Assembly (NCBI GenBank): GCA_947496235.1
Contig: CANMCE010000003.1
Coordinates: forward strand, 372,001 to 436,000
DNA from: an uncultured Glaciecola sp.
GTDB lineage: Bacteria > Pseudomonadota > Gammaproteobacteria > Enterobacterales > Alteromonadaceae
DNA: 64,000 nucleotides
Direction of reading: 5' to 3'
Shown here: positions 37,458 through 47,198 of the stretch, one piece after another
Layout of the letters: each line of letters begins with the position of its first letter
Position numbering within the stretch: the stretch's first letter is position 1
Translations under genes and position numbers: made by a program
The notes under the pieces: model-generated
Databases searched by the model: none
What the model was told of the DNA's origin: nothing
The model's input: the letters and a program-made list of their open reading frames with translations, nothing else

Positions 37458-38657
37458 TTATTGATAAACAACGTAAGCAGGCGCCGCCAATGCTCTTAAT
37501 TTTTCATTCAATTGCGCTTCAAATTCAGTTTGGTTTTGAGGTCCTTTAGGATGTCCAGGCCAAGTGGCAAAAATAAGATATTCAAACTCTTTTAGCGATT
37601 TAAAATGCAGTAAATGTTCAATAGAAGAGGTGGACACCTTTTCGACTTGGTCGTTTTGGTAAAACAATGCCATTCCTAACTGTGCATCTGGTGCAAGCAA
37701 GTTTTGTTTACCCCAAGTACCAATTACACTCCAATTTCCAAGGTTTAAACGAATATCTTCGGTGCCTTTGTGTTTAACTAAACCTGTCACCAATCCTTCA
37801 ATAGGTCTTGAAAGCGACACTTTTATAGAAGAAGAAGGATCGCGTGCTACAATTTCATATTCTGTACTGACATCCACCTCGTCATCAGCTTCTGCAGCTG
37901 ATCTCCAACCTGCATAGTTGATGGTAAAACCCGCTTGCAATTTAGTATTTTTATCTAAATCCCATCGGGTATTTTCAACATGTTGAAAGTGCATAATTGC
38001 ATCGCCTGACACGCGGCCTAAGGCCCCTACTCCCAAAGATTTACCGACCTTTAGCGCGTCTCCCCCCCAATCTGCAAGTTCATGATAACTATCATATCCA
38101 TCCAAACCTACTTGATCTAACACCAATTCAGAATCCGTTTTTACAAAGACATCAATGGCATTGCGCCAGTCTAAATATAAGCGATATCCAATAAGATCAT
38201 TTTCCCACCCGGGCCCTTCATAGCGTAAATAGTAAGAATGGTCGGTCAATTGTTCAGGCGATTCAAAGGTAGTAACAGGCGTAAAATCGAAACCTTGTGC
38301 TTTGTATTCTCGCTCTTCCCATTTTCCATTTGTGCGCACTGACAATTCCGCGTGTGCTAAGTCCGGTGTATTGGATTCTTCCGGTACTAAAGTCAAACTT
38401 GTTTCAGTTCCAGGTTCTAGGGCTACCATAACTTCCAGCGCCATTGAACCGTCTTCCTTTTCGACCCATTCCGACACATGGTTTTCAACACTCCATCCAA
38501 TAAATTTTGGATCTGTTTCTAATGTCACCTTTTGCGACATCTTTGCACCTTGTTCAGGGTTTTTAACAACAAAGTGTACAGATTTTGTCTTTTCTAAATC
38601 TTTGCAAGAAAATATTAACACACTGAGTAATATCACTATCCATCTGATTTTTAACAT
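37458..38657 (-). CDS. DUF4861-family lipoprotein of the pectin regulon
   Basis: A 399-residue lipoprotein. The N-terminus MLKIRWIVILLSVLIFSCKD carries a lipobox with Cys18. The mature protein matches DUF4861, whose landmark YLRYEGPGWENDLIGYRLYL is present. DUF4861 genes recur in pectin and uronate utilisation loci; no activity is established to my knowledge. The ATG at 38657 with AAGAG upstream is chosen over an ORF start 57 bases earlier, which would overlap the promoter. It diverges from the TRAP transporter across operator 38716, so uronate uptake and this protein would be induced together. Confidence 0.78.
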   Translation of the reverse strand: MLKIRWIVILLSVLIFSCKDLEKTKSVHFVVKNPEQGAKMSQKVTLETDPKFIGWSVENHVSEWVEKEDGSMALEVMVALEPGTETSLTLVPEESNTPDLAHAELSVRTNGKWEEREYKAQGFDFTPVTTFESPEQLTDHSYYLRYEGPGWENDLIGYRLYLDWRNAIDVFVKTDSELVLDQVGLDGYDSYHELADWGGDALKVGKSLGVGALGRVSGDAIMHFQHVENTRWDLDKNTKLQAGFTINYAGWRSAAEADDEVDVSTEYEIVARDPSSSIKVSLSRPIEGLVTGLVKHKGTEDIRLNLGNWSVIGTWGKQNLLAPDAQLGMALFYQNDQVEKVSTSSIEHLLHFKSLKEFEYLIFATWPGHPKGPQNQTEFEAQLNEKLRALAAPAYVVYQ

Positions 38658-38701
38658 GGTTTTCAACTCTTTTATTTGCTGTCTACATATATTTATTGAA
38701 T

Positions 38702-38737
38702 AATATATTGACAAATGCCACCGGTGGCAATTATTTT
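38702..38737. promoter_or_regulatory. divergent promoters with shared operator (TGCCACCGGTGGCA), site 3
   Basis: A 14-bp perfect palindrome at 38716-38729. To the minus side, TTGCCA (inside the operator), 17 bp, TATATT (38702-38707) fits a promoter for the DUF4861 gene. To the plus side, TTGACA (38708-38713), 18 bp, TATTTT fits a promoter for the TRAP operon with the operator in the spacer. One bound repressor would silence both. Confidence 0.75.
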
Positions 38738-38804
38738 ATTAAATGTTAACAAAACTTTGCAAATATATTGCAACAAACTCTGGTGACAGGTTAATAGATT
38801 ATTT

Positions 38805-39788
38805 ATGCAGAAAATGAAACAACATATCTTGCTCATAACATTGGTGCTTTGCCTTTTTAGTTGCTCAAAGCAAGAAGATGAGTATCGTATCAGCGTATTG
38901 CGATTAGGGCATACCTTGGATACCCAACACTCTGTGCATAAAGCCATGGTATTTTTAGGTGAACGCTTAGAGCATTACTCAAATGGTGCAATGACGGTAA
39001 AAATATATCCTGGTAGCCAGTTGGGAACAGAACGAGAGATGATTGAGCTGTTGCAAATTGGCTCATTAGCTATGACCAAGGTATCTGCTAGCCCTCTCGA
39101 AGGTTTTGCCCCCTCCATGAAAGTGTTTAGTATTCCCTATATTTTTAGAGATAACAGCCACTTTTGGAAGGTACTCAACAGCGAACTTGGTAAACAACTT
39201 TTATCTGGTGTGGAAGAGTTCCGCTTAAAAGGCCTAGGTTATTATGATGCAGGAAGTCGAAGTTTTTATACCACCAAAGCACCTGTTCACACCCCAGAAG
39301 ATCTTGTTGGCCAGAAAATTAGAGTACTGAACAGTCCCACAGCGGTTGCCACTGTGAGAGCATTAGGCGGTGCCGCTACTCCTGTGTCTTGGGGTGAGCT
39401 ATACACAGCTTTACAACAAGGTGTGGTCGATGGAGCAGAAAATAATCCACCGAGTTATCACCTTTCACGCCATTATGAAATTGCTCGCTATTATAGTTTA
39501 GATGAACATACCAGTGTCCCTGATGTGATGTTATTTTCCTTACCCATCTGGAACAAACTTACTGCCGAACAACAACGCTGGGTGCAACAAGCAATGGATG
39601 ATTCCATTGTGTTTCAACGTGAACTCTGGCAGACATCTACAAAAGAATCCTTGGCCTTTGTCAAATCACAAGGGGTTACTGTTATCACCCCTGACAAAAC
39701 ACCCTTTGTTAAAGCGGTCGAACCATTTCATCAAAGTTTCGAAGGGACCGAAGTCGGCGAAATCATCAACACCATAAAGGCTATGTAA
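38805..39788 (+). CDS. TRAP transporter substrate-binding protein (DctP type, hexuronate)
   Basis: A 327-residue DctP-family binding protein with a lipobox (VLCLFSC), so membrane-tethered in the periplasm. It shows KIYPGSQLGTEREMIELLQIG and the ligand-carboxylate Arg region GQKIRVLNSPTAV, followed by WGELYTALQQGVVDGAENNPPS. The substrate is inferred to be galacturonate or an unsaturated uronate from context. A second ATG three codons in is possible. It is 1 bp before DctQ. Confidence 0.88.
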   Translation: MQKMKQHILLITLVLCLFSCSKQEDEYRISVLRLGHTLDTQHSVHKAMVFLGERLEHYSNGAMTVKIYPGSQLGTEREMIELLQIGSLAMTKVSASPLEGFAPSMKVFSIPYIFRDNSHFWKVLNSELGKQLLSGVEEFRLKGLGYYDAGSRSFYTTKAPVHTPEDLVGQKIRVLNSPTAVATVRALGGAATPVSWGELYTALQQGVVDGAENNPPSYHLSRHYEIARYYSLDEHTSVPDVMLFSLPIWNKLTAEQQRWVQQAMDDSIVFQRELWQTSTKESLAFVKSQGVTVITPDKTPFVKAVEPFHQSFEGTEVGEIINTIKAM

Positions 39789-39789
39789 C

Positions 39790-40281
39790 ATGTTAAAAAT
39801 CAAAAAATTTCTTGATAATGCCCTTGCTGTTGCCTTAGTCATAGCAATGTCGAGTATTCTGTTAACCGTTATATGGCAAGTCATATCTCGCTACCTTTTG
39901 AAAGATCCAGCTTCTGTAACCGAAGAGCTATCCCGTTTTATTTTGATTTGGATTGGTATTCTTGGTGCCGCCTATGCGTATAGTCAAAAGGCCCATTTAG
40001 GTTTCAATTTAATCGTTGAGAAGATGTCCCAAACTCGTAAACGTATTGTGCTTACCATTGTTGAGCTTTGTGTCATTGCCTTTTGCGCCGTCACGCTAAG
40101 CTATGGTGGTATGAAACTGGTCAATCTGACTTTTGAACTGGAACAAATATCTGCGGCTTTGGAAGTTAAAATGGGCTTTATATATTTTGTATTGCCACTA
40201 TCTGGCTGTTTAATTATTTTTTACGCCATCATGAATATTATTGACGTTTGGACAAATAACACACAGCAGGAGATTCAATAA
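39790..40281 (+). CDS. TRAP transporter small permease (DctQ)
   Basis: A 163-residue DctQ protein with four membrane helices (VALVIAMSSILLTVIWQVISRY, LIWIGILGAAYAYSQ, LCVIAFCAVTLSYGG, IYFVLPLSGCLIIFYAI). It forms the transporter with the large permease, whose ATG overlaps its stop by one base, and the binding protein just upstream. Confidence 0.92.
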   Translation: MLKIKKFLDNALAVALVIAMSSILLTVIWQVISRYLLKDPASVTEELSRFILIWIGILGAAYAYSQKAHLGFNLIVEKMSQTRKRIVLTIVELCVIAFCAVTLSYGGMKLVNLTFELEQISAALEVKMGFIYFVLPLSGCLIIFYAIMNIIDVWTNNTQQEIQ

Positions 40282-41576
40282 TGGAACTTACCGGATTGAT
40301 TCTCATTGTTACATTTTTCGTGTTGCTACTGATAAATGTGCCTATTTCTATCAGCATTGGATTATCTACCTTAGTGGCTTTATTGTTCAGTATGGAATTT
40401 GAACCAGCAGCGATTACTATTGCTCAACGCATGGCTGGAGGATTAAACAGTTTTGCCTTATTGGCTATTCCCTTCTTTGTATTGTCTGGATTAATCATGG
40501 GGCGCGGCGGTATTGCCAAGCGTCTGATTGAATGTGCCATGGCATTAATTGGTGCCTTGCCTGGCGGTTTGGCATTGGTAAACGTGGTATCTTGTATGTT
40601 GTTTGGGGCAATTTCAGGATCTGCGGTAGCTGCGACCTCTGCTATTGGTAGCTTTATGTTGCCTGAAATGAAAAAAGCAGGGTATGACGATAATTTTAGT
40701 GCCGCTGTAACTGCAGCTGCATCGACAACTGGCATGCTGATCCCACCTAGCAACATCCTCATCATTTATGCCATAGCCAGCGGTGGTGTTTCTATCGCAG
40801 CGCTATTTATGGCGGGCTACATTCCTGGTATTTTAGTTGGTTTGGCCTTAATGGTTGTCTGCCTAGTGTACGCAAAGAAAAACGGATATCCGCTGGCAGC
40901 TAGACTTCCTATGTCTGTAGTTTTGCAAAAGTTACTTGCAGCCCTACCTTCATTGTTTTTAATCGTATTGGTCATAGGCGGCATTGTAGGAGGTGTTTTT
41001 ACTGCCACAGAAGCAGGCGCAATGGCGGTAGTCTATGCCCTATTACTATCAGTGGTATTTTATAAAGAAGTAACCATTAAAGAACTTCCCAGTATATTTT
41101 TAAAATCCGCTGAAACCACTGCCATAGTGATGCTACTTATTGCAGCCTCTACCGCGATGTCTTGGGTGCTGTCCTATGAGAGTATTCCGCAAACGCTCAG
41201 TGAAGCTATGCTGACCTTGAGTGAAAACCCGATCCTAATTTTATTGTTGATCAATCTATTATTGATAGTGGTTGGGGCATTTTTAGATATGACGCCTGCT
41301 GTATTGATTTTCACGCCCATTTTCTTACCAGTCGCCATAGAACTAGGGATGACACCACTGCAATTTGGCATCATGATCGTTTTAAACTTATCAATTGGTC
41401 TATGTTCTCCTCCGGTCGGTTCTGTGTTATTTATAACCTGTGCAATAGCCAAAACAAAACTTGAAAATATAATACGCCCATTGCTTCCGCTTTACTTTGC
41501 AATGTTCGTAGTCTTGATGTTGGTAACTTATTTCCCTTGGGTGAGTGAAGCTTTACCCAGAGCATTAGGATTTTAG
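40281..41576 (+). CDS. TRAP transporter large permease (DctM)
   Basis: A 431-residue DctM protein of usual length with about 12 membrane segments and Gly/Ser/Ala-rich motifs (FGAISGSAVAATSAIGS, ASTTGMLIPPSNILI, GLCSPPVGSVLF). It uses the sodium gradient to bring the bound uronate into the cytoplasm. Translationally coupled to DctQ (TAATG). Confidence 0.93.
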   Translation: MELTGLILIVTFFVLLLINVPISISIGLSTLVALLFSMEFEPAAITIAQRMAGGLNSFALLAIPFFVLSGLIMGRGGIAKRLIECAMALIGALPGGLALVNVVSCMLFGAISGSAVAATSAIGSFMLPEMKKAGYDDNFSAAVTAAASTTGMLIPPSNILIIYAIASGGVSIAALFMAGYIPGILVGLALMVVCLVYAKKNGYPLAARLPMSVVLQKLLAALPSLFLIVLVIGGIVGGVFTATEAGAMAVVYALLLSVVFYKEVTIKELPSIFLKSAETTAIVMLLIAASTAMSWVLSYESIPQTLSEAMLTLSENPILILLLINLLLIVVGAFLDMTPAVLIFTPIFLPVAIELGMTPLQFGIMIVLNLSIGLCSPPVGSVLFITCAIAKTKLENIIRPLLPLYFAMFVVLMLVTYFPWVSEALPRALGF

Positions 41577-41651
41577 AATGCCCATCAAAGACGTTTTAAT
41601 TATGATACTATTCAGCTGCTATAGCCGCTTGTTTACGGAAGAATAATAAGA

Positions 41652-42668
41652 ATGAATAAACGTCCTACAATAAATGATGTCGCTAGACTAGCAGGCGTGT
41701 CCAAACGCACTGTTTCTAGAGTTATCAATGGTGCATCGAATGTGGGTAAAGAAACCCGGGAACGCATACAGTCAATTATTAATGAAACTGGATTTGCGCC
41801 AGATAAGCAAGCAAGGGGCCTAGCGGCAAGTCGTTCGTTCCTAATTGGTTTGATTTATGATAATCCAGATGCGTTATATATCGACCAAGTGCAACGTGGT
41901 GTATTAAGTATTTGTTCAGAAAAAGGATATGAACTGGTCGTTCATCCTTGTCGATATGATAGTCCTGATTTTGTCAATGATTGCGTCAATTTTGTGCGTC
42001 GCTCAAATATTGATGGTGTCATCATTTTACCTCCAGTATCTGAATCAAAATCCTTAGCAGAAGCCCTGCAAAGCAGTGGAATTAATTACGTTCGCATGGC
42101 GTCAGTTGATTTAGACGATCACCGCAACATAGTGGTATCTGATGACAGGGCGGCACTAAGGGACCTAGCCCGGTATATGGTATCTTTAGGCCATCGCGAT
42201 ATCGGTATAATTAGTGGCCCCAAACATTATTATTCATCCACAGAACGTCTAGAAGGTTTCTTGGAGGCGGTAACCGAGTTAGATGTGCAAATTTCATCGA
42301 CTAGAATTGTAGAGGGTAAAAATACCTATGAAAGCGGCATCGAATGCGGACGCACTCTTTTAATACAGTCACCAAGAGTTACAGCGATCTTTGCCAACAA
42401 CGATGAAATGGCAGCTGGGGTACTCAAAGTGGCCCACGAGATGGGCATATCCGTCCCTGAGGAATTATCAGTAGCGGGATTTGATGATAACTTACTGGCA
42501 TCTAGAGTTATTCCGTCTTTAACCACTATTCAAAGACCTGTCGGCGATATGGCTGCTCTAGCAGCAAGGAAAATTATTGCTCACATTGAAGGGACTGAAT
42601 TAAGTGATATTGATACTTATTTGGTCAAACCTCAGCTTATGATCAGAGAATCTATTAAGCGACTTTAA
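41652..42668 (+). CDS. LacI-family regulator, probable repressor of the pectin/galacturonate regulon
   Basis: A 338-residue LacI-type protein: HTH at about 5-25 (TINDVARLAGVSKRTVSRVIN), hinge helix (KQARGLAASRS) and a periplasmic-binding-like sensor domain with SHRDIGIISG-like and VAGFDDNLLASR regions. It lies 75 bp after the TRAP permease, with no clear terminator between, and 148 bp before uxaA. The six ACCGGT palindromes near pectin genes match LacI-family operator form and resemble those of E. coli GntR, so it is the natural candidate to bind them. No copy is found directly upstream of this gene. The inducer is probably a uronate or 2-keto-3-deoxygluconate. Confidence 0.87.
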   Translation: MNKRPTINDVARLAGVSKRTVSRVINGASNVGKETRERIQSIINETGFAPDKQARGLAASRSFLIGLIYDNPDALYIDQVQRGVLSICSEKGYELVVHPCRYDSPDFVNDCVNFVRRSNIDGVIILPPVSESKSLAEALQSSGINYVRMASVDLDDHRNIVVSDDRAALRDLARYMVSLGHRDIGIISGPKHYYSSTERLEGFLEAVTELDVQISSTRIVEGKNTYESGIECGRTLLIQSPRVTAIFANNDEMAAGVLKVAHEMGISVPEELSVAGFDDNLLASRVIPSLTTIQRPVGDMAALAARKIIAHIEGTELSDIDTYLVKPQLMIRESIKRL

Positions 42669-42681
42669 ATGTTAATAAAAG

Positions 42682-42723
42682 TTGAAAAAAGTTGTATTAA
42701 ACCTTACTATGCCACCGGTAGCA
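42682..42723 (+). promoter_or_regulatory. uxaA promoter with operator (TGCCACCGGTAGCA), site 4
   Basis: TTGAAA (42682-42687), 17 bp, TACTAT (42705-42710); the palindrome occupies 42710-42723, directly after the -10. Same arrangement as at 3515-3560 and 55625-55667. It drives the uxaA-uxaC-uxuB-kdgK operon. Confidence 0.8.
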
Positions 42724-42816
42724 TCGATAGATAAAACACCGGACAGAAAATAGCGTCTTTAAAGACATCTTTGATTATCAAGAGAAGCGTTAAATTTAAT
42801 TTTTTGAGAGAATATT

Positions 42817-44301
42817 ATGGTCAATAAAATATCGCTAATTAAAGTCCATGCCGACGACAATGTCGCTGTATGTACTAGAGCGGTAACATCCGGTGAAACG
42901 CTATCGCCGCTAAACATTAGTCCTCTTGAAGATATAGCAGCAGGCCATAAAATCGCGCTAGAAAATATAAAACAGGGTGATGTCATTACTAAATACGGGT
43001 TCCCTATTGGTATGGCAACCCAAGATATACTTCAAGGTGCTCATGTTCATTCCCACAATCTAAAGACTTTATTAAAAGATTCAGATGAATTTGAATATTC
43101 ACCGGTTTCTTTTGCTGATACACCAGCACCTCAATCACGTACATTTAAAGGTTACCGTCGAGAAAATGGTAAAGTCGGTATTCGTAATGAAGTCTGGATT
43201 ATTAACACCGTAGGATGTGTTAATCGAACGGCTGAACGCATTGCACAAGAGTGTTCACTACGATTTTTTGGCAAATGCGATGGTTTTAGATCTTATACCC
43301 ACCCATTTGGCTGCTCCCAATTAGGTGACGACCTCGACGACACTCGCACAATTTTGGCTTCTTTGGCTTCTCACCCAAATGCAGGGGCAGTGTTAATTGT
43401 CGGTCTAGGTTGTGAAAATAATCAATTGTCTAAATTACTGCCTAATGTTGATCAACCCGAAAATCGTATTCGCTATTTTAACTCTCAAGAAGTCACTGAC
43501 GAACTTGAAGAGGGCATCAAAGCAGTGGAATCACTATTGCGCTCTATGGAAAATGACCAAAGAGAAGATGTCAGTGTTAGTGAGTTAGTGCTGGGAATGA
43601 AGTGTGGCGGCAGTGATGCTTTTAGTGGTATCACGGCAAATCCAACAGTAGGACGCGTGACAGATCTTATGTGTGATTTAGGTGGTTCAGTGCTACTAAC
43701 TGAAACGCCTGAGATGTTTGGTGCAGAGCAATTATTAATGAATCGCGCCAAAAACCAGACTGTGTTTGAAAATATCAAATCACTCATATTAGAGTTTAAG
43801 CAGTACTTTGTTAGTCATAAACAGCCTGTGTATGAAAATCCCTCTCCGGGAAACAAAGCCGGCGGCTTGACTACTTTAGAAGAAAAATCTTTGGGTGCAG
43901 TACAAAAAGGTGGACAGGCGCAAATTCAAAGTGTGCTGCAATACGGTGAAAAATTAGCTTGCAAGGGACTATCGCTATTACAAGCACCGGGAAATGATGC
44001 AGTGAGCTCAACGGCCCTAGCGGCGAGTGGCGCGCACATTGTGTTATTTACCACAGGTCGGGGAACTCCCTTAGGCTTTCCCGTACCTACAGTTAAGATT
44101 TCATCTAACTCCGATTTAGCACAAAGAAAACCTCATTGGATTGACTTTAATGCAGGCGTAATTTTAGAAGACACTCCCATAGATGAATGTGCCAATGCAC
44201 TTCTACAGCAGTGTATCGATATTGCGTCTGGACAACTCACATGCAACGAAAAAAATGGTAGTCAGGAAATTGCCATTTGGAAACGTGGCGTAACGCTTTA
44301 A
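42817..44301 (+). CDS. uxaA: altronate dehydratase
   Basis: A 494-residue UxaA: a SAF-like N-terminal domain (about 1-95, DDNVAVCTRAVTSGET, GDVITKYGFPIGMAT) and the large catalytic domain with VGIRNEVWIINTVGCVNR, HPFGCSQLGDD and GMKCGGSDAFSG. It removes water from D-altronate to give 2-keto-3-deoxy-D-gluconate. The Cys residues probably help bind iron. First gene of a tight operon controlled by site 4. Confidence 0.93.
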   Translation: MVNKISLIKVHADDNVAVCTRAVTSGETLSPLNISPLEDIAAGHKIALENIKQGDVITKYGFPIGMATQDILQGAHVHSHNLKTLLKDSDEFEYSPVSFADTPAPQSRTFKGYRRENGKVGIRNEVWIINTVGCVNRTAERIAQECSLRFFGKCDGFRSYTHPFGCSQLGDDLDDTRTILASLASHPNAGAVLIVGLGCENNQLSKLLPNVDQPENRIRYFNSQEVTDELEEGIKAVESLLRSMENDQREDVSVSELVLGMKCGGSDAFSGITANPTVGRVTDLMCDLGGSVLLTETPEMFGAEQLLMNRAKNQTVFENIKSLILEFKQYFVSHKQPVYENPSPGNKAGGLTTLEEKSLGAVQKGGQAQIQSVLQYGEKLACKGLSLLQAPGNDAVSSTALAASGAHIVLFTTGRGTPLGFPVPTVKISSNSDLAQRKPHWIDFNAGVILEDTPIDECANALLQQCIDIASGQLTCNEKNGSQEIAIWKRGVTL

Positions 44302-44313
44302 GAAGAAACAATA

Positions 44314-45729
44314 ATGACTCCAATATTACTCGATGATGATAGACTTTTTCCGGTAGACACAAAAACGCGCGATATCGCCCGTAACCTTTATCAATCAGTA
44401 AAGGATTTACCCATTATTAGCCCCCACGGGCATACCGACCCTAGATGGTTTGCTGAAAACTCCAATTTCGGTAACGCGACTGAGTTACTGATTATCCCCG
44501 ATCACTATGTATTTAGAATGCTGTACAGCCAAGGAATCTCCCTTGAACAGCTAGGGATCCCGCGTTGGGACGGTGGCGAAACCGAAAAAGACCCAGAGAA
44601 AATTTGGCAATTGTTTGCTGAGCATTATTACTTATTTGCGGGTACGCCATCTAGAATGTGGCTAGATACTGTATTCAAAAATGTGTTTGGTTTTAGCGAT
44701 ATGCTATGCAAAGAAAATGCAATGGAATATTACCAACATATTACCGAGCAATTAACCCAAGATGCTTTTAAACCTAGAGCATTAATGGACAAGTTTAATA
44801 TTGAATTGATTGCCACCACTGAAGGCGCTTTAGATCCTTTACCTCACCACGCAAAGCTTAAAGGTACAGGATGGGACAAACGTGTCATTACGACTTTCCG
44901 CCCAGATGACGTGGTGGATGCATCCAGAGAAGATATTGTTAGCAATATTGCCAAGCTTGGCGATTTGACTGGCGAAGATACATCAACTTGGGATGGCTAT
45001 TTAGCAGCATTGAAAAAACGTCGTGCTTATTTTAGAGATCACGGCGCTACAGCAACTGACCACGGACACCCTACCGCTCGCACAGCTAATCTTAGCCAAG
45101 CAGAATGCGTCGCCTTGTTTGCGAAAGTAAACTCTGGAAATAGTAGCGCTGAAGATCAAGAATTGTTCCGAGCACAAATGTTAACTGAACTAGCCGGAAT
45201 GAGCGTTGAAGATGGTATGGTCATGCAGATTCATCCTGGCTCTTATCGTAATCACAATTCAAGTTTATTTGCCCAGTTTGGACGAGATAAAGGTCACGAT
45301 ATTCCAATGCAAACTGACTATGTCAATGCGTTAAAACCTCTGTTAGACAAATACGGCAACTCGCCTGAACTCAATATCATATTGTTTACCTTGGATGAAA
45401 CCACCTACAGTCGCGAATTAGCGCCGCTAGCTGGTCATTATCCTTGTTTAAAACTTGGACCTGCTTGGTGGTTCCATGATAGCCCTGAGGGCATGCTTCG
45501 CTTCCGTCATCAAGTAACGGAAACTGCAGGATTCTTTAATACTGTAGGGTTTAATGATGATACGCGTGCATTCTTATCTATTCCTGCTCGTCACGATGTT
45601 GCACGTAGAATAGATTGTCGTTTCCTGGCTCAGTTAGTGGTTGAACACCGAGTTAGCGAATCTGAAGCTACCAGCATTGCTAAACAACTCACCTATGACC
45701 TAGCGAAAAAAGCTTACAAACTGGGATAA
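44314..45729 (+). CDS. uxaC: glucuronate/galacturonate isomerase
   Basis: A 471-residue UxaC of usual length. It shows PIISPHGHTDPRWF (metal-binding His pair), LDTVFKNVFGF, MQIHPGSYRNHN and the C-terminal WWFHDSPEGM and NDDTRAFLSIPARHDVARR. It interconverts D-galacturonate and D-tagaturonate, or D-glucuronate and D-fructuronate. It is 12 bp after uxaA and 5 bp before the reductase gene. Confidence 0.94.
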   Translation: MTPILLDDDRLFPVDTKTRDIARNLYQSVKDLPIISPHGHTDPRWFAENSNFGNATELLIIPDHYVFRMLYSQGISLEQLGIPRWDGGETEKDPEKIWQLFAEHYYLFAGTPSRMWLDTVFKNVFGFSDMLCKENAMEYYQHITEQLTQDAFKPRALMDKFNIELIATTEGALDPLPHHAKLKGTGWDKRVITTFRPDDVVDASREDIVSNIAKLGDLTGEDTSTWDGYLAALKKRRAYFRDHGATATDHGHPTARTANLSQAECVALFAKVNSGNSSAEDQELFRAQMLTELAGMSVEDGMVMQIHPGSYRNHNSSLFAQFGRDKGHDIPMQTDYVNALKPLLDKYGNSPELNIILFTLDETTYSRELAPLAGHYPCLKLGPAWWFHDSPEGMLRFRHQVTETAGFFNTVGFNDDTRAFLSIPARHDVARRIDCRFLAQLVVEHRVSESEATSIAKQLTYDLAKKAYKLG

Positions 45730-45734
45730 TTAGC

Positions 45735-47198
45735 ATGAAGCAACTTAAATTAAGTACCTTGGCGTCGCTTCCCTCTCAGATCAAAACGCCTAAGTACGAT
45801 TTACAAAATACTCAGTGCGGCATTGTGCATATAGGACCGGGGGCGTTTCACAGAGCACACCAAGCCTATTACACAGAGCTAGCGTTAGAAAAAGGCGGTG
45901 ACTGGCGTATTCACGGTGTATCGATGCGCAGTAATACCTTGAAGCAAGAACTGAGTGATCAAGACAATTTATACACGCTAGCCGCATTAGATAATGAATC
46001 GTCGATGCAAGTTATTGGCGCGATAAAAGATCTTTCGACCTTGAGCAATGATAGAAAAGACATTGAAGAGGCGTTAGCTGCCCCCGAAACTAAAATAGTG
46101 ACTTTAACGGTCACCGAAAAGGGCTATTGTTTAAATGCCGCTGGTGAATTAGATCGTGAAAATGCCGATATAAAGCATGACTTAGCTAATCAGCAAGCTC
46201 CGATTAGTGCCGTTGGTCTATTGGTACAAATGTTAAATACTCGGATGGTTAAGGGGCTGAAAGAAGTTACTATCATTAGTTGTGACAATGTGACCGACAA
46301 CGGCAAAAAACTAAAAAAAGCCGTAGTACAATTGGCTCATGAGTATTCTCCAGAATTGGCGACTTGGATAGAACAGACTATTGCATTTCCCTGTACCATG
46401 GTCGATAGCATTACCCCGGCCACTGACGAAAACTTCAAAACTCTGGTCTATCAAACGCTTGGGGTATTTGATAACTGGCCTATTCAACGAGAAGCCTTTA
46501 CTCAATGGATTATCGAGGACGAGTTTTCCGGACCACGACCGCATTGGGATCAAGTTGGGGTGATATTTACTAAAGACGTTAGTTTCTTTGAACGCGCAAA
46601 ACTCAGAGTTTTAAATGGCACTCACTCTTCACTCGCGTACATAGGCACCTTATGCGGTAAAACTACTGTTTATGAGGCCATTTCAGAACCCTCTATAAAA
46701 GCATTTATCCAACGTTTACTTGCACAAGAAATCATTCCAACCCTTGGTGAAACCCACGATATGGACGTTGAAGCTTATGCACAAGCCATCATTCAACGCT
46801 ATGAGAACCGCCATATACGGCATATGTTGTCGCAAATTGCATGGGATGGTTCACAGAAATTGCCATTTAGGATATTAGGCACTGTACGAGACCATATTAA
46901 GCAAGGCACGTCTTATTCTTTGTTATGCGCGCCTATTGCAGCATGGTGTTTATTTTTAGCATTACGTGAAACAGATGATGAAAAACTGGTTGATCCGCTG
47001 GCAGATAAACTGCTTTCTTTAGCTAAACAACACAAAGGCGACATCAGTGCCCTTGTAGATGCCGTGTTAGATCAAAAACAGGTGTTTGCAGAATTGTCAG
47101 ATAACCGCGATTTTCGTCAAATCGTGCAGCAAAAAGTACAATTATTATCCACGCTCACCCCAGATAATATCGATGAAGTTATGGAGCAGTTAAAGTGA
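45735..47198 (+). CDS. mannitol dehydrogenase-family uronate reductase (UxuB-like)
   Basis: A 487-residue polyol-specific long-chain dehydrogenase. The NAD-binding start GIVHIGPGAFHRAHQAYYT is of fructuronate-reductase (UxuB) type and unlike E. coli UxaB. Further marks are SCDNVTDNGKKLK, FPCTMVDSITPAT, VIEDEFSGPRPHWD-like IIEDEFSGPRP, and RVLNGTHSSLAYIG with the catalytic region. Since the neighbour is altronate dehydratase and no mannonate dehydratase is present, it probably reduces tagaturonate in this organism. The last four bases overlap the kdgK start. Confidence 0.82.
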   Translation: MKQLKLSTLASLPSQIKTPKYDLQNTQCGIVHIGPGAFHRAHQAYYTELALEKGGDWRIHGVSMRSNTLKQELSDQDNLYTLAALDNESSMQVIGAIKDLSTLSNDRKDIEEALAAPETKIVTLTVTEKGYCLNAAGELDRENADIKHDLANQQAPISAVGLLVQMLNTRMVKGLKEVTIISCDNVTDNGKKLKKAVVQLAHEYSPELATWIEQTIAFPCTMVDSITPATDENFKTLVYQTLGVFDNWPIQREAFTQWIIEDEFSGPRPHWDQVGVIFTKDVSFFERAKLRVLNGTHSSLAYIGTLCGKTTVYEAISEPSIKAFIQRLLAQEIIPTLGETHDMDVEAYAQAIIQRYENRHIRHMLSQIAWDGSQKLPFRILGTVRDHIKQGTSYSLLCAPIAAWCLFLALRETDDEKLVDPLADKLLSLAKQHKGDISALVDAVLDQKQVFAELSDNRDFRQIVQQKVQLLSTLTPDNIDEVMEQLK

